This document shows positions 35,475 through 45,435 of a DNA stretch of 64,000 bases, one piece after another. Position 1 is the first letter of the stretch; every line of letters starts with the position of its first letter. The stretch spans positions 23,657 through 87,656 of the forward strand of contig JAISOY010000204.1 of assembly GCA_031275285.1 (NCBI GenBank), written 5' to 3'. Under the pieces are notes generated by a model, which did no database searches, was not told the origin of the DNA, and saw only the letters and a program-made list of their open reading frames with translations. The position numbers and the translations under genes were made by a program. Origin of the DNA: Bacteroidales bacterium (GTDB taxonomy: Bacteria; Bacteroidota; Bacteroidia; Bacteroidales; UBA4181).

Positions 35475-36737
35475 TTATTTCTTTATGGTATACATTTTAC
35501 TTGATGTAATTACTGTGCGGTCATCCTCTGCCGAAACAAAATAATCTGCCTGACTTTTCACTGCTTTTTCCGGAATAGTTACATGATAAATATTGCCTGA
35601 CACCGGTTGGGCTTTTATTTCGATCCATTCTCTTTCCTGCCATTTTCCAGAAGCCGGCATTCCACTATAATATAATTTTACGGAGTTTATCTTAATACTT
35701 TCAGGAGCATTTACCTGTATGGTTACCTTTTGATTTCCGTTCTTTTGTTTTTCATTTTTAGAAACAGATACTTGTGCAAATGGGCTTCCTATTCCTTTCA
35801 GGTGATAGTCGAGATATAACTGCTGCATCAGTTTTCCCTGTGCTAATTGTCTATGATTCAGGTTTGCTCTCCATACGAGGTTTTTTGATCCGCGAATGGC
35901 ATTTAACGTCGCTTCGACGGCCGGAGGCCAGAAAAAAGTATCATTAGATGCTGCTTCGATAAAATATGCTGCTCGCATATTCTTGGCCCTACGTCCTGCA
36001 TCCAGATATTTCAGCCATGTTTTTCTATCCTTTTCGGAAAGCGCATCCAACCATTTTATCCAAAAGGAACCTTTTTCATAATATCCGCAACCATAGACGG
36101 AATAAGCGGCTTTGATCTTATTTCCCAGTAAGCCGGCCAATATTGTTGTGGAATATCCTCCCCAAGAAAACCCGGTAATACCGATACGGGAAATATTCAC
36201 TTCCGGCATAGTTCTTAAATAATTGATTGCTTCAATTCCAGCCACTTCCGCATCTACAAGCGTGCTGCCCCGTACCTGTTCACTCACATCTATCCGGGCT
36301 TCTTCCATGCCTTTTTCCTTTTCCTTAATTTTCCATGGGCCTCTGGAATAAGGCGTCTTGTCAATTCCGCATAATCCCGGAAGATCAATAGCCATGGTAA
36401 CATATCCGCGTCCGGCATATTCCCGTACCAGGTGATACATATCTTCCGCCCGGCTTCCACCGCCATGCAGAAATAAGATTGCCGGATAAACTCCGTCTCC
36501 GGAAGGAACGGCCATAATGGAATAAACTTCGTTGGTATGATTACGTGAATCGAATATAAACTTACGAATTACGATTTCCGATGATCCTTCCGTTATCATC
36601 TCTTCACTGATTACCTGTTTTATGGCCGGTATGCTGTTCTGGTATTCTGCAAACGGGTCTTTTCCTGCATAAAGCTGTATAAGGCCGATTTGCAGTATGA
36701 TACATAAAGCAAGTTTTTTTATTTTATTTCGGTTCAT
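35475..36737 (-). CDS. Exported alpha/beta-hydrolase, acetyl-xylan-esterase-like
   Basis: The 420-residue protein has a signal peptide (1-25) and an alpha/beta-hydrolase core of the dienelactone-hydrolase/AXE1 type (about 55-320). It shows the oxyanion segment LFLHGGGSRA, the nucleophile elbow GFSWGG (Ser near 191), an Asp in EAASNDTFFWPP and a His in ANLNHRQLA. A small C-terminal beta-domain (about 325-420) follows. Such proteins remove acetyl or other acyl groups from plant-type polysaccharides. Its position between the T9SS beta-helix gene (28 bases) and GH3 (19 bases) shows co-transcription and supports an acylated target. Acyl specificity is not visible. Confidence 0.87.
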   Translation of the reverse strand: MNRNKIKKLALCIILQIGLIQLYAGKDPFAEYQNSIPAIKQVISEEMITEGSSEIVIRKFIFDSRNHTNEVYSIMAVPSGDGVYPAILFLHGGGSRAEDMYHLVREYAGRGYVTMAIDLPGLCGIDKTPYSRGPWKIKEKEKGMEEARIDVSEQVRGSTLVDAEVAGIEAINYLRTMPEVNISRIGITGFSWGGYSTTILAGLLGNKIKAAYSVYGCGYYEKGSFWIKWLDALSEKDRKTWLKYLDAGRRAKNMRAAYFIEAASNDTFFWPPAVEATLNAIRGSKNLVWRANLNHRQLAQGKLMQQLYLDYHLKGIGSPFAQVSVSKNEKQKNGNQKVTIQVNAPESIKINSVKLYYSGMPASGKWQEREWIEIKAQPVSGNIYHVTIPEKAVKSQADYFVSAEDDRTVITSSKMYTIKK

Positions 36738-36765
36738 TGATATTATTTTATCTGGTATTTGAACT

Positions 36766-39700
36766 TTATCTCCCTATGAGTATCTTTTGTTTTACAATAA
36801 TATTTTTCCCTTCCTGCAACAAGACAATATAAATACCTGACGGAAGGCTACCTACGGGGATACCGTTTCCTGAAAAATTACCTGTCAGCACATTCTGTCC
36901 GGCAGTATTATATATTTTTATCCGTGTGCCGGACGATATTTGTTCGTATCCGGAAATATGGAGTGTTCCTTGGTTCAGATACATATACGCCGGTACATCA
37001 GTTTCCGGATGAACGGCTGATAATGGCGGATCGCCATCATCACCACCATTGTCATCTTTCACGTAAGCCAGGTAAAACTCATGGATGCTCCAGTGTTGTG
37101 TTTTTCCGCTACCGGTTTGCACCACTCTTACATAGCGCGATGTTACCGTAGGGGTATTTATGATGATGACAGAAGACGGTTGTGTTCCTGTTGCGATAGA
37201 AGTACCCCAGTCGCGCCCGTTATCGGAAACATACACAGCGTAAGCGCTCGGCCAGTCGTTCGGGCTCATGGAAGCATCCATGATTACCGTATTAAAGGTA
37301 ACAGGTTGCTGTGTATCTACGGCAAACCATTGTCCCGGGGTTACCTGCGACCCGGGAGTCCACCTTGTTGCAGGCATTGCATCAATGGCAGAAGATGCAG
37401 TGCTACTGTTGGCGCTCCCTATAGCAATCCATCCTGTACGGGGTAATGTCGTATTTGGCTGTAAAACGGGTGCTGTGTTAATGTTGTTCCACCATGAGCG
37501 GTACCCGGACGGGGAAGATAATGCCACTATAGACGATTCTACCGATACCTGCCCGTTTTTTCCGGCAGATACGAAACTGGTGGCATTTACATCGGAAGTA
37601 GATATGTAAACGGAAGCATCGCCGGTAATTTCCAGAAATCTTTCAGTCCCGTGTTGTGCGAAATGGGGTAATACCAGATTAACCGTTCCGCCTCCGAAAA
37701 CTCCGGCATACTTGGCGCTTCCCCAATAATCGGAACTGAACAGATAAACTTCTCCGTTAAAACCGGGAGCTGTCTCGATAAACTTTGTATCTGCATATAC
37801 ATCCCTTGCTACGGATACAACTTGAGTATTGATCAGGTCGAAACCCTTATCCGGATCCAAACCTTCGAAACAAAGGGAACGAAGCGAAGCATCCAACCCT
37901 AATCCCATTGAAATACCGGAGGGTGCAGTCCCGTTTTTCCCAAAAGTAACTCCTTTATGGGAAGCATAATGAAAGTTGTTGTATAATATTTGATCATGAC
38001 AATCTTCCAATATCAAAAATTCGAGTTCGCTCCAATTTTGATTGTACACCGCATCTTTGACAACCTGATCGTTCTCGGAATTGGGCCATGCGCCAAATTT
38101 CGGATTTTCATATCCATTGGCCATTACCAATGTGTTGAATTGGAAGTTGCTGATGATTCCGTTAGTAGAGTTGCCTCCGATACGGATGGCATTTTTGAAA
38201 ACATGTCCTGCATAATAATCCACATAATGATTATCGCATTTATAAGTAAAAAGGTCTATGCCATGGTAGGTTGCACGAACGCCGACATTGACGATATAGA
38301 CATCCGATCCGGTTGCCTGTATGCAATACGGGTATTTAGGCAATGTGGCGGGATCCAAAGTCAATGATGACTTTTGTTCGGGATAATTAAATGTTATCCC
38401 CCGGATACCGCTTCCTGATGATAATTTAAGAAAGGGGTCGCCATTCGGTTCGTTTTTTCCGGCATACACCTCAATAATGCTCCCTTGTCCCTTTGGAACC
38501 GAGGCCAAATCGGATGCTCCTTTTATTTCTACTCCGGAGGGAACGGTAAGATTTCCGTTTACCCTGTACTTTCCGGGTGGGAGGAAAACAATGCCGCCTC
38601 CTTCGTTTCCGGCTTTATCCAATGCGTCCTGTATAGCTTCTGTATTGTCGGAAACGGCATCGGCAACGCCTCCGAATTCGGCATCGGTAACCACATACAG
38701 GTTACTTCTTGCCGGTTTTGTCACCTTTGGCCTTATTTCCGGAAATTCGGGAAGCGGTTTGATGGATACCGGCTGGTGATCTATAGCACATTTAAATAGC
38801 GACTGGTCTTTTATTTCCACAGGTTGTGAAAAACGATTTCCGGTAAGAATCATCCGTGCGCTGGCGCCTGTTGTAACCTGCGGCGGGTCGTTATTGAAGT
38901 CGCCGTCTACCGATACATAAATTCCTCCGTGAATATTCACTTCTCCGCTATGGATTTTACACTGCTGGGTCATTAGTTTGGTGGAGGCTTCACCGCTAAT
39001 TGTTATTGCATCCTGTTTTGCCGAGATTTCGCAATCGTAGAACTGGGCAGTAGATCCGGCGCCTTCTCCCACTACGATTCCCTGCTCACAGTCTGTGATT
39101 CTTACATGTGTAAACATAATTCCCGCATTGGCTATCGCATCGATATGAATAGCTTCGGTACAGTTCTTAAAAGTCATATGATAGTTATGACCGTTGGGGT
39201 TTCCTGCCGTAACGGTTTCGGACGGGGATGTCCCTGTGTAAAATCCGGTATGGTAACCTTCCACGTTGAGGTGGCAGGTATATGACCAGTCATTACGTCT
39301 CATAACAAATCCTGTTGCATTTTCCTTGATATACCGGCTGTGCGCTCCTTCTTTTGCGGGGGCGCCGGGAAGACCCGAAGCCGCCCAGTAATCAGGGGAG
39401 AAGTCGATCCAGTCGAAGCGGCCCACGTCAGCGATATTGTCGATTTCAATTCCTCGCGACAAAGGGGTACCGTAGAGGTTGAAAATGTTGGGGCAACCGC
39501 CGCCATTATATCGGGAAACGACTACTCCCGAATAAGAATTAACTAAAGTTACATTTCTGACATTACAATAATCATTACCCCAGTATCCTCTTTTCCCGTA
39601 AAGTACGGACGGCGGATAGGGGGTGATATTTCCGGGTTGTTGCTCAGGATACCAGATCGCCACATTGTAAAGACCGGTAGAGGATTCCATGGTGATGAAA

Positions 39701-40122
39701 GCGTTTAATTCATCTTCGGAACCTCTTCCTGTGTATACCATTAAAATAGTACCCGTAATGGGGGCATCCTTTTTGGGTTGTTTCCAATCGCCTCTTAAAA
39801 CAACCCCTTTAGGTATCAACAACTTACCATCTACTTTATATTTTCCGGCAGAAAGGTATAGCGTACCTCCGCCGGCGTTCCCTAATCTGTTTAGTAATTC
39901 CTGGATACCCGCCTGCGAATTAGCCGTTCCGGTTTTATCGATAGAAGCATGGTCGGCATCCGTATAGGCTGCAACACAAATATCTTCAGAATCATACGCA
40001 GATTCTATACTTCTCCATTGCGCTCCGGTTTGTGAAAAACAAGAAATATGAATCAAGAAGAGAACAAGTAAAAAAAACAATTGATTACTTATATCCTTTT
40101 TTTTCCGGGTATACTTATCCAT
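36766..40122 (-). CDS. T9SS-secreted double beta-helix protein with discoidin domain
   Basis: The 1118-residue protein has a signal peptide (about 15-32), two Pectate_lyase_3-type beta-helix units (starting near 50 and near 480, each with a GGGTLYLSAGKY- or GGGIVFLPPGKY-like opening) and a discoidin/F5-8C domain (about 920-1040, RWTPGSQVTPGQWFAVD). It ends in a C-terminal type IX sorting domain (about 1050-1118: IKIYNTAGQNV, then GIPVGSLPSGIYIVLL and KIL). The sorting domain directs export through the outer membrane and usually surface attachment. The fold matches GH55-like or lyase-like enzymes acting on polysaccharide backbones, but the catalytic residues are not evident by eye. As the first large enzyme after the SusCD block it is the best candidate for the surface depolymerase. 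Confidence 0.9.
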   Translation of the reverse strand: MDKYTRKKKDISNQLFFLLVLFLIHISCFSQTGAQWRSIESAYDSEDICVAAYTDADHASIDKTGTANSQAGIQELLNRLGNAGGGTLYLSAGKYKVDGKLLIPKGVVLRGDWKQPKKDAPITGTILMVYTGRGSEDELNAFITMESSTGLYNVAIWYPEQQPGNITPYPPSVLYGKRGYWGNDYCNVRNVTLVNSYSGVVVSRYNGGGCPNIFNLYGTPLSRGIEIDNIADVGRFDWIDFSPDYWAASGLPGAPAKEGAHSRYIKENATGFVMRRNDWSYTCHLNVEGYHTGFYTGTSPSETVTAGNPNGHNYHMTFKNCTEAIHIDAIANAGIMFTHVRITDCEQGIVVGEGAGSTAQFYDCEISAKQDAITISGEASTKLMTQQCKIHSGEVNIHGGIYVSVDGDFNNDPPQVTTGASARMILTGNRFSQPVEIKDQSLFKCAIDHQPVSIKPLPEFPEIRPKVTKPARSNLYVVTDAEFGGVADAVSDNTEAIQDALDKAGNEGGGIVFLPPGKYRVNGNLTVPSGVEIKGASDLASVPKGQGSIIEVYAGKNEPNGDPFLKLSSGSGIRGITFNYPEQKSSLTLDPATLPKYPYCIQATGSDVYIVNVGVRATYHGIDLFTYKCDNHYVDYYAGHVFKNAIRIGGNSTNGIISNFQFNTLVMANGYENPKFGAWPNSENDQVVKDAVYNQNWSELEFLILEDCHDQILYNNFHYASHKGVTFGKNGTAPSGISMGLGLDASLRSLCFEGLDPDKGFDLINTQVVSVARDVYADTKFIETAPGFNGEVYLFSSDYWGSAKYAGVFGGGTVNLVLPHFAQHGTERFLEITGDASVYISTSDVNATSFVSAGKNGQVSVESSIVALSSPSGYRSWWNNINTAPVLQPNTTLPRTGWIAIGSANSSTASSAIDAMPATRWTPGSQVTPGQWFAVDTQQPVTFNTVIMDASMSPNDWPSAYAVYVSDNGRDWGTSIATGTQPSSVIIINTPTVTSRYVRVVQTGSGKTQHWSIHEFYLAYVKDDNGGDDGDPPLSAVHPETDVPAYMYLNQGTLHISGYEQISSGTRIKIYNTAGQNVLTGNFSGNGIPVGSLPSGIYIVLLQEGKNIIVKQKILIGR

Positions 40123-40150
40123 GGTTATTCAAATTTTCGCGAATCATTAT

Positions 40151-40538
40151 TTACTTAAGCAAACGGGTAATATCAAAATAATCCCGTTTATTTTTTACAT
40201 CTCTAGTGCCAGGTGTCAGGATAATATTGGCCTTTCTGATGGATGCACTGTTCACTTCTTCGGCATTTGTTTTTCCTTCGGAGTTTAAAATAATCCTCGG
40301 GCTTCCCAGGTCACTCATGCGGATAATATTTCCATCAGATAAACCGTCAACCGCAACATCAACTAATGCGTACTGCACGAATATCGGCACCGCTGACCAT
40401 GCATATTTTTTCAATAGATCTTGTTAATCCGTTAAGATCAAGTTCCCCGTTCATTACCGGACCGGCATAATATTTCTTTTCTCCACCACCGGCAACTCCT
40501 GGTTGTCCTTTAGCAATCACTTTAAATTTTATAGGCAT
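40151..40538 (-). pseudogene. HU_rel-type DNA-binding protein gene, frameshifted
   Basis: From ATG 40538 the frame encodes MPIKFKVIAKGQPG and the rest of a Bacteroidetes HU-related protein start (59 codons), then stops at 40359 just after ADIRAV. The remainder (YALVDVAVDGLSDG, MSDLGSPRIILNSEG, SIRKANIILTPGTR) continues in another frame down to 40151. Comparing with the usual family sequence, five bases are missing near 40370-40376, where the codons for V-Q are expected. The break lies between short CAGT repeats, so slippage is likely. The last 18 residues also diverge from the family. Total length (388 plus 5 bases) would give a normal protein of about 130 residues. A sequencing error could imitate this. 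Confidence 0.8.
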
Positions 40539-40665
40539 AACAATGATGATTTTTAAATTTTAACTGCATAATCTTGATCGGGAAGCAAAAGTATGGATGC
40601 AACAAATAATCAATGACCCTAAGAAAATCTGTTGCATCCGTTTACTTCAACTCAACCTCAATTAA

Positions 40666-42177
40666 TTAAATATCATCGCCATAAAAGGTTACTTCACCTA
40701 TGTTAATACAGTTGCTTGTATCCCAGTTCGGAAATTTAACCACCAACCTTATGTAACGTACCTTTTTACCCACGTCGGGTAAGCTAAAATCAAAGCCATT
40801 GGTCCAAACACTGTTATCCGCATCATTCCTTTGACCATGTGGTAAGCCGGATGGTTTTTCGGCTTCAAAATCGCCTAATTTTACCCAATCCTCCTGCCAG
40901 TTATAAATACCTGGTTCAGGTTCAGAAGCAACAAATTTATTAGTCACACATCGCGACTCCACCTTACTCAACTTATCGGTATAGTTTGCATCATTTGCGA
41001 CATAGTTGTTGGGGTCTTTCTGGATAACGTAAGTTGTGCGGTAATATTTCTCAAATGCTGCCTGATCGCCCCCAAAATCATCAATCGTTTTAGGAATATC
41101 GGTCGCCCATACTTCGAAGAAACGAGGACTATGTCCTGTAAATGAGCCATTGTCGACCCTTGCCTGATATACAAGTCTGGTCAAGGTAGCTTCGGTACCG
41201 ATTTCAAAAGTGAATTTATGGGGGAACTGCCAGATGGGGTTGGCATCTCCGGATTTATCGTTTGTATGTAATATACCTCTGAATCCGTTTACTGCATCGT
41301 TCCTTGCATTATTATCCCAAAGCTGCCGGATATCGCGATTATCTCCTATTGGCCATGTATTGGCCCATGCGTTAATATTATCGCCTGGTTGCGGGGATGT
41401 ATTATCGCCGGGTTTAAATGCGTCTTTAAACCTAGCCTTATCAAGGAGTCTTTCGAATTTGGGCATGGTGTAATACCTTCCGATCGACTGGAAGGTTTCC
41501 ATTCCGTTTTCGGGAAGATGAACACCGTATATCTCTACTTCATCTCCGGTATCCAATCCCTCCAAATAAGTTTTTTCTTCATCGTTAGGAACTTCAACCT
41601 TTACAGTCTCTCCGTTCGTATTCACATATTCTACAACAGAATACTCCAAAGTGCCCGATGGGGCCAATTCCCAGTCAATCATCATTTGGCCTGTTTCAAG
41701 TTTGGAAATCGACTTAAAGTTCCGGTTACGCAAATTTTCTACATATATATTGCCCAAGGCTGATCCCGAAATTTCAACGGTTTTTGAAGTATTCCCCGAG
41801 CTGTCGAAAATTTGAAATATAAATATATATTCGGCTTCCGGCAGGTCGTACAAAACGTGGTTCATCCACATTTCACCGTCAGTAGTACGTTCTACAGGAA
41901 TAGTAGCGCTCTTTTTTACCATTGCGCCGTCTTCAGGTTCTTCCCAACTGATAACGACCTTATTTATACGCGGGTCGGCATTGATTTTCCATTTAAAGCC
42001 GACTTTGTTGAGTCCCGACTCTACGGATATCGAGTCGGTAGCTCCAATGTATATATCGATGCCCCGGTCGAGGTATTTTTCGTGCAGACTGTTCATGTCG
42101 TCGCACGAAACCATGATAAGTGCAAAACATGCCGCTGCCATTATCATCTTTATAATAATACGATGTATTGTCTTCAT
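40666..42177 (-). CDS. DUF4998-type surface lipoprotein of the SusCD operon
   Basis: The 503-residue lipoprotein (signal ending ALIMVSC, Cys near 25) has an N-terminal DUF4998-type pair of FN3/Ig-like repeats (about 30-230; INKVVISWEEP, GLDTGDEVEIYGVH). A C-terminal discoidin-like carbohydrate-binding domain (about 255-500; FTFEIGTEATLTRLVYQA, VRYIRLVVKFPNW, IGEVTFYGDD) follows. Together these are the marks of a surface glycan-binding protein that works with SusD. It is the last gene of the tight SusC-SusD-DUF4959-DUF4998 run (34 bases after the previous gene). It has no catalytic residues I can recognise. The role as SGBP is inferred from position and domain type. Confidence 0.85.
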   Translation of the reverse strand: MKTIHRIIIKMIMAAACFALIMVSCDDMNSLHEKYLDRGIDIYIGATDSISVESGLNKVGFKWKINADPRINKVVISWEEPEDGAMVKKSATIPVERTTDGEMWMNHVLYDLPEAEYIFIFQIFDSSGNTSKTVEISGSALGNIYVENLRNRNFKSISKLETGQMMIDWELAPSGTLEYSVVEYVNTNGETVKVEVPNDEEKTYLEGLDTGDEVEIYGVHLPENGMETFQSIGRYYTMPKFERLLDKARFKDAFKPGDNTSPQPGDNINAWANTWPIGDNRDIRQLWDNNARNDAVNGFRGILHTNDKSGDANPIWQFPHKFTFEIGTEATLTRLVYQARVDNGSFTGHSPRFFEVWATDIPKTIDDFGGDQAAFEKYYRTTYVIQKDPNNYVANDANYTDKLSKVESRCVTNKFVASEPEPGIYNWQEDWVKLGDFEAEKPSGLPHGQRNDADNSVWTNGFDFSLPDVGKKVRYIRLVVKFPNWDTSNCINIGEVTFYGDDI

Positions 42178-42211
42178 ATTTATTCAATTTATGTGTAATT
42201 AAACTGTGAAG

Positions 42212-43426
42212 TTATGGTCTGTCGTCGCCAAATACGGATATTTCCGCGACGTGCAATGTTAAGGTTTTTCCCCAGGTTTCGTGAACTTCAAATCGAATGT
42301 ATTTTACTTTCGGTACATTCTGGTCAAATTCAAATTCGAATCCGGCAATAGCTGCTGCGATATCTTCAGCCGTATTTGTTCCCATTGCACTTCCCGAAGG
42401 CTTAATTATTTCGCACTCCGCCAGCAAATTCCAGTCGGCTTTCCATTCGTTGGTAGCATATCTGGGGTCTGCGCGATCCCATTTCAATTCATCGGTACCC
42501 CATATGGCAAACTTCCGCATGTTGTGCTGCGCATAGTGGTAATCACCCGCGCGGCCCCATATCATAATCCGCGTCAGTTGCGTTGTTTGTCCGAGGTTAA
42601 CGGTGAAACGCTGCGGTTCGACCGAGAAGTCATCCGAAGAATGCCATATCGCATCGTCATTATCACTAATATCGTCCCAGATTTTATCCAATGTCCTGCC
42701 GGTACCCCTGATGTTGATGTCTTCGCCGTCTAAGTATACCGTACGGAACAGGGACTTATCAAGTTTGATTTCATACAAAGGCGTTCTTTCAAAGAAAACC
42801 GTATCCGATTCGTTTTCGAACTTATCAACAATACTGAGGGCAAACCGGCGCGGGTCGGTGTTGAATCCGCGTATGTATTTTTCACCGGTGGGCAACGACG
42901 TATAAAGCAGACTATTAAGCTCCAGCACGCCATTGTCGTTGTCCGCCAAAAACGAGATGCCCGCCATTTCTTTTGCCGGATTTTCCCATGAAACTTTTAC
43001 GCCGCCGAATGCCGGTTCCACCATAAACGATTTCAGGATAGCATCCATAGGCGGTTCTAAAGGAGTGAAGGTTTCAACATGCGGAATCGACTCGACTTCA
43101 CTATTGTTTACCAGTGTAAGTGTGAGTTCTATCGGAACAACTGCGCCTATCCCGTCAACGACGAGCTTGTTTTGGTAAACAGATGCCCTTACCGTACGTT
43201 TTTTACCATTGTATTCGAATGTGCCTTTTACGTACGAGATGTCTTCTTCGTCAGGTAATGTATAGGTTACGCTTGCCCCGCCGTTCGTCGGGGTTATCAC
43301 CACATTTGCTAACGGCGAAGGAGGCGTACCGTTGGTAGGGGTTTGCCCTATCGGTGGTTCGGAACACGACATGATGAATGCGGAAAACATCAAAAATACA
43401 GCCGTATTTAAAATATATCGTTTCAT
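42212..43426 (-). CDS. DUF4959/DUF5126/DUF5000-type surface lipoprotein
   Basis: The 404-residue lipoprotein starts at ATG 43426 (MKRYILNTAVFLMFS, lipobox FIMSC); the in-frame ATG at 43453 would add nine polar residues. The order is a DUF4959-like Ig domain (about 40-125; ANVVITPTNGGASVTYTLP), a DUF5126-like domain (about 130-225; GGVKVSWENPA) and a DUF5000/F5-8C-like binding domain (about 240-400; WHSSDDFSVEPQRFTVNLG, RIMIWGRAGDY, VKYIRFEVHE). This three-domain type nearly always sits just behind SusD, and is thought to bind glycan on the surface. It ends in the same discoidin-like fold as the next gene although the sequences differ. It is co-transcribed with SusD (44 bases). Confidence 0.88.
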   Translation of the reverse strand: MKRYILNTAVFLMFSAFIMSCSEPPIGQTPTNGTPPSPLANVVITPTNGGASVTYTLPDEEDISYVKGTFEYNGKKRTVRASVYQNKLVVDGIGAVVPIELTLTLVNNSEVESIPHVETFTPLEPPMDAILKSFMVEPAFGGVKVSWENPAKEMAGISFLADNDNGVLELNSLLYTSLPTGEKYIRGFNTDPRRFALSIVDKFENESDTVFFERTPLYEIKLDKSLFRTVYLDGEDINIRGTGRTLDKIWDDISDNDDAIWHSSDDFSVEPQRFTVNLGQTTQLTRIMIWGRAGDYHYAQHNMRKFAIWGTDELKWDRADPRYATNEWKADWNLLAECEIIKPSGSAMGTNTAEDIAAAIAGFEFEFDQNVPKVKYIRFEVHETWGKTLTLHVAEISVFGDDRP

Positions 43427-43470
43427 ATTTGTACTATTAATTTTTACTTTCATTGTGATTGTATTTATGA

Positions 43471-45423
43471 TTACCAGCCGGGGTTTTGAACAAGATTTCC
43501 GTTAATGGTCAGCGAATTAAGGCTAATGGGCCACAGGTAATCCTTGTAAGTGAACTTACGGTTATTGAAATATACGGTGGTCAGGTAATATGTATTGGGG
43601 TTCGCACCGGTATAGTCCCATCCGCGCACCGGCTGGTTGCAATACGCTTCGGCATCCAACCAGCGCCGAAGGTCGAACATACGCTGCCCCTCGAAGGCGA
43701 GCTCAATAAGGCGTTCGCGTTTGATGATTTCGCGCATACCGGCCTTTGTGGTCGGTTTATCCTGTACGCTGGACCATCTCCACGATTCAAGTACTCCATT
43801 CAACCCTACATGGGTTCTTATTTTGTCAACCCATTCGTACACTTCGGCGTCGGGTTGGCTTTTCGATTCATTTAACGCTTCAGCATACAGCAAATACAGG
43901 TCGGCTAAGCGGATAATAGGTATTGAATACCGGGGAGGATTGGGGGTAGTGGCTCCACCCGTCATCGCCGTGTTAGGCGCCGGAATCCTTATGCTTACCA
44001 TTTTCTTGATGAAATATCCGGTTACGATGTAGTGGTCCTGTAATCTCCGTCCGTGTGTTTCGCCTACCCTGTTTTTGATCACGATGGTTTTATCTTCATC
44101 CACAGTGGTCAGTTCGTAAAGTCCCCTGTCAAAACCCAGGTTCGCATAAAAGCGCGGCTCCCTGAAATAATTCAGTTTCGCAGTTGTTTCGCCATCTGCA
44201 ATGTAGAACTTGTGCCCTTTTCCCAAAACAGCCGTATCGTTAACCTGTATATCGTACCGGTTACTGTAATCCCAGTAAGGATCTTCGTCAATAGGGAGAC
44301 CGTTTTGGGTGTAAAACATTTCGGCCATTTTCATGGTGGCGCTTATCCTGGCCACCGACCCGCCATCGGTAGGATATAAAGCCGGTGTCTGGACAGTTTG
44401 AAATTCCTGGTTTCCAAAGGTTGCCGCCCAAATCACGCCGTTGTTATAATTGGAGAAACTTTCGCTAACAGCACCTCTTATCGTAAATTTCAGAATGGTA
44501 GTATCAGACAAGGTGCTGAATCCGGGATAAAATTCGAATAAAGCGTGTCCGGCCATATGGCAGGTGTCTATAGCGTTTTTTATCGCCGCTGCCGCTCTTT
44601 GCCATCTTGCCTGAATTGCCGCATCGCTGTTGTCGCTTGTAATCAGTTGAACGCCTCTTTTGTCTTTGAAGTCGCGATAGTATGTATAACTTCCGTTAAA
44701 AATCGGGCTTGCCGCCCACACCAGCGCTTTTGCCCTCAAAGCAACGGCTGCTGCTTTGGTAAGGCGTCCGTCTTCTGAGGTCGCATCCTCTATCTTTAAA
44801 GGCAGGTCGTCGCATTTAACGGCATCGTTTAATGTACTTACAATGTAATTTACCACATCATCGACCGGAGAACGGAACACTTTCACTTCATCGGGTGAAG
44901 CGCTAACATCTATGTTTTTGTCTACAATCGGAATAGGGCCATATAGGGTCATCAGGTAAAAGTGAAAATATGCCTTCAATATTTTTACTTCGGCTTTCCA
45001 TCTTTCCTTTTCCCAAGTAGGCATATTCGGAACATTGTCAATACTTTCGAGGAAAATATTACAGTCGCGTATTCCTATCCACATATTTTTTCCGCCGTTT
45101 CCGCCATCCCAATAATTTTGGAGCGGGCTCGAAATATTTTGTAATCCCCTGGCAATCTTCTGCCCGTTTCCATTATCGTCCCAGCCTCCACCCTGGGTGG
45201 GGCACCAATACATATCGTCACCGCCCACAAAGCCGGGATAATCCCTTATGCTTTGCATGTTGGGCAGATAATTGTAACAACCGGCAAAAAACCTTTCAGC
45301 ATTCGTACGGTTCGTAAAAGCATTTTCCAGTGTGGCAACGCCATCTGGCACCACAGCCAGATAATCTTCACAGTTGGTTAGCAGGCCAATGCTTGCGAAA
45401 AATATGATTATTCTTATTTTCAT
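43471..45423 (-). CDS. susD-like: SusD/RagB family glycan-binding lipoprotein
   Basis: The 650-residue lipoprotein (signal MKIRIIIFFASIGLLTNC) is a large SusD homologue. The mature start EDYLAVVPDGVATLENAFTN is the usual SusD opening. TPR helices follow through the middle (KAYFHFYLMTLYGPIPIVDK is the typical core segment), and the RagB C-terminal part has PRYSIPIIRLADLYLLYAEALNE and FEGQRMFDLRRWLDAE. SusD caps the SusC barrel and captures the oligosaccharide. The 12-base spacing to SusC shows translation from one transcript. At 650 residues it is longer than SusD itself, consistent with a complex branched ligand; the ligand is unknown. Confidence 0.95.
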   Translation of the reverse strand: MKIRIIIFFASIGLLTNCEDYLAVVPDGVATLENAFTNRTNAERFFAGCYNYLPNMQSIRDYPGFVGGDDMYWCPTQGGGWDDNGNGQKIARGLQNISSPLQNYWDGGNGGKNMWIGIRDCNIFLESIDNVPNMPTWEKERWKAEVKILKAYFHFYLMTLYGPIPIVDKNIDVSASPDEVKVFRSPVDDVVNYIVSTLNDAVKCDDLPLKIEDATSEDGRLTKAAAVALRAKALVWAASPIFNGSYTYYRDFKDKRGVQLITSDNSDAAIQARWQRAAAAIKNAIDTCHMAGHALFEFYPGFSTLSDTTILKFTIRGAVSESFSNYNNGVIWAATFGNQEFQTVQTPALYPTDGGSVARISATMKMAEMFYTQNGLPIDEDPYWDYSNRYDIQVNDTAVLGKGHKFYIADGETTAKLNYFREPRFYANLGFDRGLYELTTVDEDKTIVIKNRVGETHGRRLQDHYIVTGYFIKKMVSIRIPAPNTAMTGGATTPNPPRYSIPIIRLADLYLLYAEALNESKSQPDAEVYEWVDKIRTHVGLNGVLESWRWSSVQDKPTTKAGMREIIKRERLIELAFEGQRMFDLRRWLDAEAYCNQPVRGWDYTGANPNTYYLTTVYFNNRKFTYKDYLWPISLNSLTINGNLVQNPGW

Positions 45424-45435
45424 ATCATTTTATTT

